The position numbers and the translations under genes were made by a program. Positions 6,609 to 8,370 of a stretch of DNA of 8,370 nucleotides are shown here, piece after piece. The stretch lies in assembly GCA_002869425.1 (NCBI GenBank), contig PKSZ01000133.1, positions 2,860 through 11,229 on the forward strand, written 5' to 3'. The DNA is from Marinilabiliales bacterium (lineage in GTDB: Bacteria > Bacteroidota > Bacteroidia > Bacteroidales > BM523). The notes below the pieces were generated by a model that worked only from the letters and a program-made list of their open reading frames with translations, ran no database searches and was not told the DNA's origin. How positions within the stretch are numbered: the first letter of the stretch is position 1; each line of letters starts with the position of its first letter.

Positions 6609-8370
6609 CTATTTTTTAATTATACGTTCTGTTTTGATTGTATCTCCTGATGTTATTTTGATGAAATATACACCCTGAGCAGCATTGCCAAGATCTATTG
6701 TTCTAATAAATTCAGATTTATGAACTTCTTCAATTTGTATTATTTTTCCTGTAATATCAATACACTCAATTGAAATATCTGAGTTCATATTGGATCCTTC
6801 AATATAGAATATATCCTTAGTTGGATTTGGATAGATTTTTACATTTGAATTGGTTAAATCATCATGGATTCCTGAACAGATTTCAAATGTAATATTGATC
6901 GTGTCAGCTGCACTACATAATCCTCCATTGGTAGCAGTTACAGAATATGTAAATGTTCCCAGTCCACCCGTAACGATTGAGTCAAGATACAATGTTTGAT
7001 CAGATGATATATCAGACCAGATGTATTCATCAGCAGGACCTGCATCCAGCGTTATGTTTTCATCATAATTTGCACAGAGTGTAGCATCTTCACCCAGATT
7101 TACCATTGGATTATCATATACCATTAAATTTGTTATTATGATGCTGTCGCAACCAAATACAGATTGTGTTGTATCATGATAAACTCCTTGTGTAGTTTGC
7201 CATGTATCTTCTGCAAATATTGAATCACCACTACAGATTGAGAAATCTACATCGTTTATAATCTCATTGGTGACATTTAGAACTGTTGAAACAATGCTGT
7301 CACAGCCAAATAGAGAAGGAATTGTATCTATATACGTACCTGAAATAGTTTGCCATTCATTAGCGAGATAAGCACTGTCTCCATTGCATATTTCAATATA
7401 ATCATCTACCTCGTAAGTAGGATGAACGATTACTTCGATTTCAAGGATACTGTCGCATCCTGCCACATTGGTTGTTGTATCCATATAAACACCGGCAGTT
7501 GAAATATATTCACCGTAGATTAGAATACTGTCATTGTCACATATTTCAACTTGAGTTGAAACATAATCCTGAGCATTCACAGTTAGATTAAGTACAACTG
7601 TTGAATCGCATCCTGTAACAGAAGAGAATACTTCAGTGTATGTACCTGTTTCTGTGAGGTTTTGTGATCCTAAGTCATATGACTCACCTTCACATATTGT
7701 AGCATTCAGCGTTTCGTTGTACACAGGATTTACATGTAATGTAAGAGTTACAACAGAGTCGCATCCCGTAATGCTCGTAAATGTTTCTGTATATGTTCCA
7801 GCTGCTGATAAACTTTGTGTACCAAAATCGTATACATCTCCATCGCAGATGGTGTCTTCATCGGTTTCACTGTATACAGGATTTACATAAAGATTAAGAG
7901 TTACAGTTGAATCACATCCCAAACTACTGCTAAATACTTCAGTATAGGTTCCTGCTGTTGTCAATGTTTGCGAACCTAAAATATATGAATCACCATCACA
8001 GATTGAATCTTCAATTGTTTCGTCATATGTAGGAAGAACAGTTAGGTCAAGATTGTAGATACTGTCATTACATCCATCAAAGGCAACTACAGTGTCAGAA
8101 TAAATACCAGCTGTATATAACCATGTTCCCTGGAAAAGAATACTATCGTTGTCGCATATCTCATCGGTCAGGTCACTTATAAATACATTGCAGGTTGTGA
8201 ATGAACCTGGTCCAGACCATGATGATACCATGGTAGCGGAGCAGGAATCCTGAACATAAAAATCGTAGTTTGTATTGGGTTGTAAATCAGTAATTGTAAT
8301 AGGATTTGTAACATCATTTATGACTGTTGCTGTACCCTGAGCAAAACCGGATACACCATATTCAATATTC
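6609..8370 (-). CDS. Repetitive T9SS-exported surface protein (5' truncated by the window edge)
   Basis: The frame is open to the right edge. An ATG at 8231 lies inside a recognisable domain, so the true start is outside the window. The visible part is 586 residues. In order, counting the ATG at 8231 as residue 1: an FN3-like segment (46 residues upstream through about residue 14, with I-T-D-L-Q-P-N-T-N-Y-D-F-Y-V); seven 51-residue repeats (25-374), each with I-C at its start and G-C-(N)-D-S 28 residues later; an Ig/PKD-like segment (375-452); and a type A sorting domain (about 465-540) with I-Y-P-N-P, A-A-Q-G-V-Y-F-I-K and a basic end. It is probably a surface or secreted adhesin-like protein. 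The passenger has no K or R, which is very unusual. No enzyme motif is seen. The gene ends with TAG and its own terminator. Confidence 0.88.
   Translation of the reverse strand, partial: NIEYGVSGFAQGTATVINDVTNPITITDLQPNTNYDFYVQDSCSATMVSSWSGPGSFTTCNVFISDLTDEICDNDSILFQGTWLYTAGIYSDTVVAFDGCNDSIYNLDLTVLPTYDETIEDSICDGDSYILGSQTLTTAGTYTEVFSSSLGCDSTVTLNLYVNPVYSETDEDTICDGDVYDFGTQSLSAAGTYTETFTSITGCDSVVTLTLHVNPVYNETLNATICEGESYDLGSQNLTETGTYTEVFSSVTGCDSTVVLNLTVNAQDYVSTQVEICDNDSILIYGEYISTAGVYMDTTTNVAGCDSILEIEVIVHPTYEVDDYIEICNGDSAYLANEWQTISGTYIDTIPSLFGCDSIVSTVLNVTNEIINDVDFSICSGDSIFAEDTWQTTQGVYHDTTQSVFGCDSIIITNLMVYDNPMVNLGEDATLCANYDENITLDAGPADEYIWSDISSDQTLYLDSIVTGGLGTFTYSVTATNGGLCSAADTINITFEICSGIHDDLTNSNVKIYPNPTKDIFYIEGSNMNSDISIECIDITGKIIQIEEVHKSEFIRTIDLGNAAQGVYFIKITSGDTIKTERIIKK
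7110..8159 (-). repeat. Seven tandem 153-bp coding repeats (51 residues each)
   Basis: Units lie at 8004-8159, 7851-8003, 7698-7850, 7545-7697, 7392-7544, 7239-7391 and 7110-7238 (the last is partial, because it merges into the next domain). The first is 3 bp longer because of one extra Asn in G-C-N-D-S. Common pattern: I-C-(D/E/N/S)-(G/N)-(D/E)-S at the start, (T/S)-x-G-x-Y-x-(D/E) in the middle, G-C-D-S, then alternating hydrophobic residues ending in V-(N/H/L)-P or similar. The paired cysteines suggest one disulphide per unit. The units are well diverged at the DNA level, so this is not a recent tandem expansion of identical copies. Confidence 0.92.

Noticed and set aside
7636..7890. + strand open frame of 84 codons opposite the repeat protein
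   Set aside because: It is the antisense shadow of the tandem repeats: it is open only because the repeated codons lack stops on the opposite strand, and it has no recognisable domain.
7110..8159. CRISPR array or non-coding tandem repeat as an explanation for the 153-bp period
   Set aside because: The units are diverged in DNA but conserved as protein, with frame and cysteines kept, so they are protein-domain repeats.

Overview
The window is AT-rich DNA that most likely comes from a member of the Bacteroidota. Three predicted proteins end in a type IX secretion system (T9SS) type A sorting domain: a YPNP-like start, a G-x-Y motif near the end and a basic C-terminus. T9SS is restricted to the Fibrobacterota-Chlorobiota-Bacteroidota group. 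One upstream region also holds a perfect match to the Bacteroidota -7 promoter box, TAnnTTTG. Family or genus cannot be read from this stretch.

Left half, + strand (1-3678): a tightly packed gene run, probably one operon, with gaps of 2, 1, 2 and 10 bp. It holds the 3' end of an NfeD-type gene, a GNAT acetyltransferase, a secreted M28 zinc peptidase with PA-like and PDZ domains, a tiny secreted protein that is little more than a signal peptide plus a T9SS sorting domain, and a five-helix membrane protein gene interrupted by one in-frame TGA at 3223-3225.

Right half, - strand (3680-8370): two T9SS cargo genes. The first (3680-6439) encodes a 919-residue BNR/Asp-box beta-propeller protein. Its stop codon lies 1 bp from the stop of the + strand run. 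Its upstream region carries a -7 box and two 11-bp direct repeats exactly 21 bp apart. The second (6609-8370, cut by the window edge) encodes a repetitive surface protein: an FN3-like segment, seven cysteine-paired 51-residue repeats, an Ig/PKD-like segment and a sorting domain. It is followed by a clear intrinsic terminator.

The most striking signals are in the repeat protein. Its visible passenger has no lysine or arginine across 510 consecutive residues, whereas its 76-residue sorting domain has ten. Its repeats keep a fixed 51-residue period and a fixed 28-residue cysteine spacing although their sequences have diverged. The + strand operon looks like envelope or secretion housekeeping and the - strand genes like exported surface proteins. 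Nothing visible ties the two sides into one pathway beyond shared use of T9SS.
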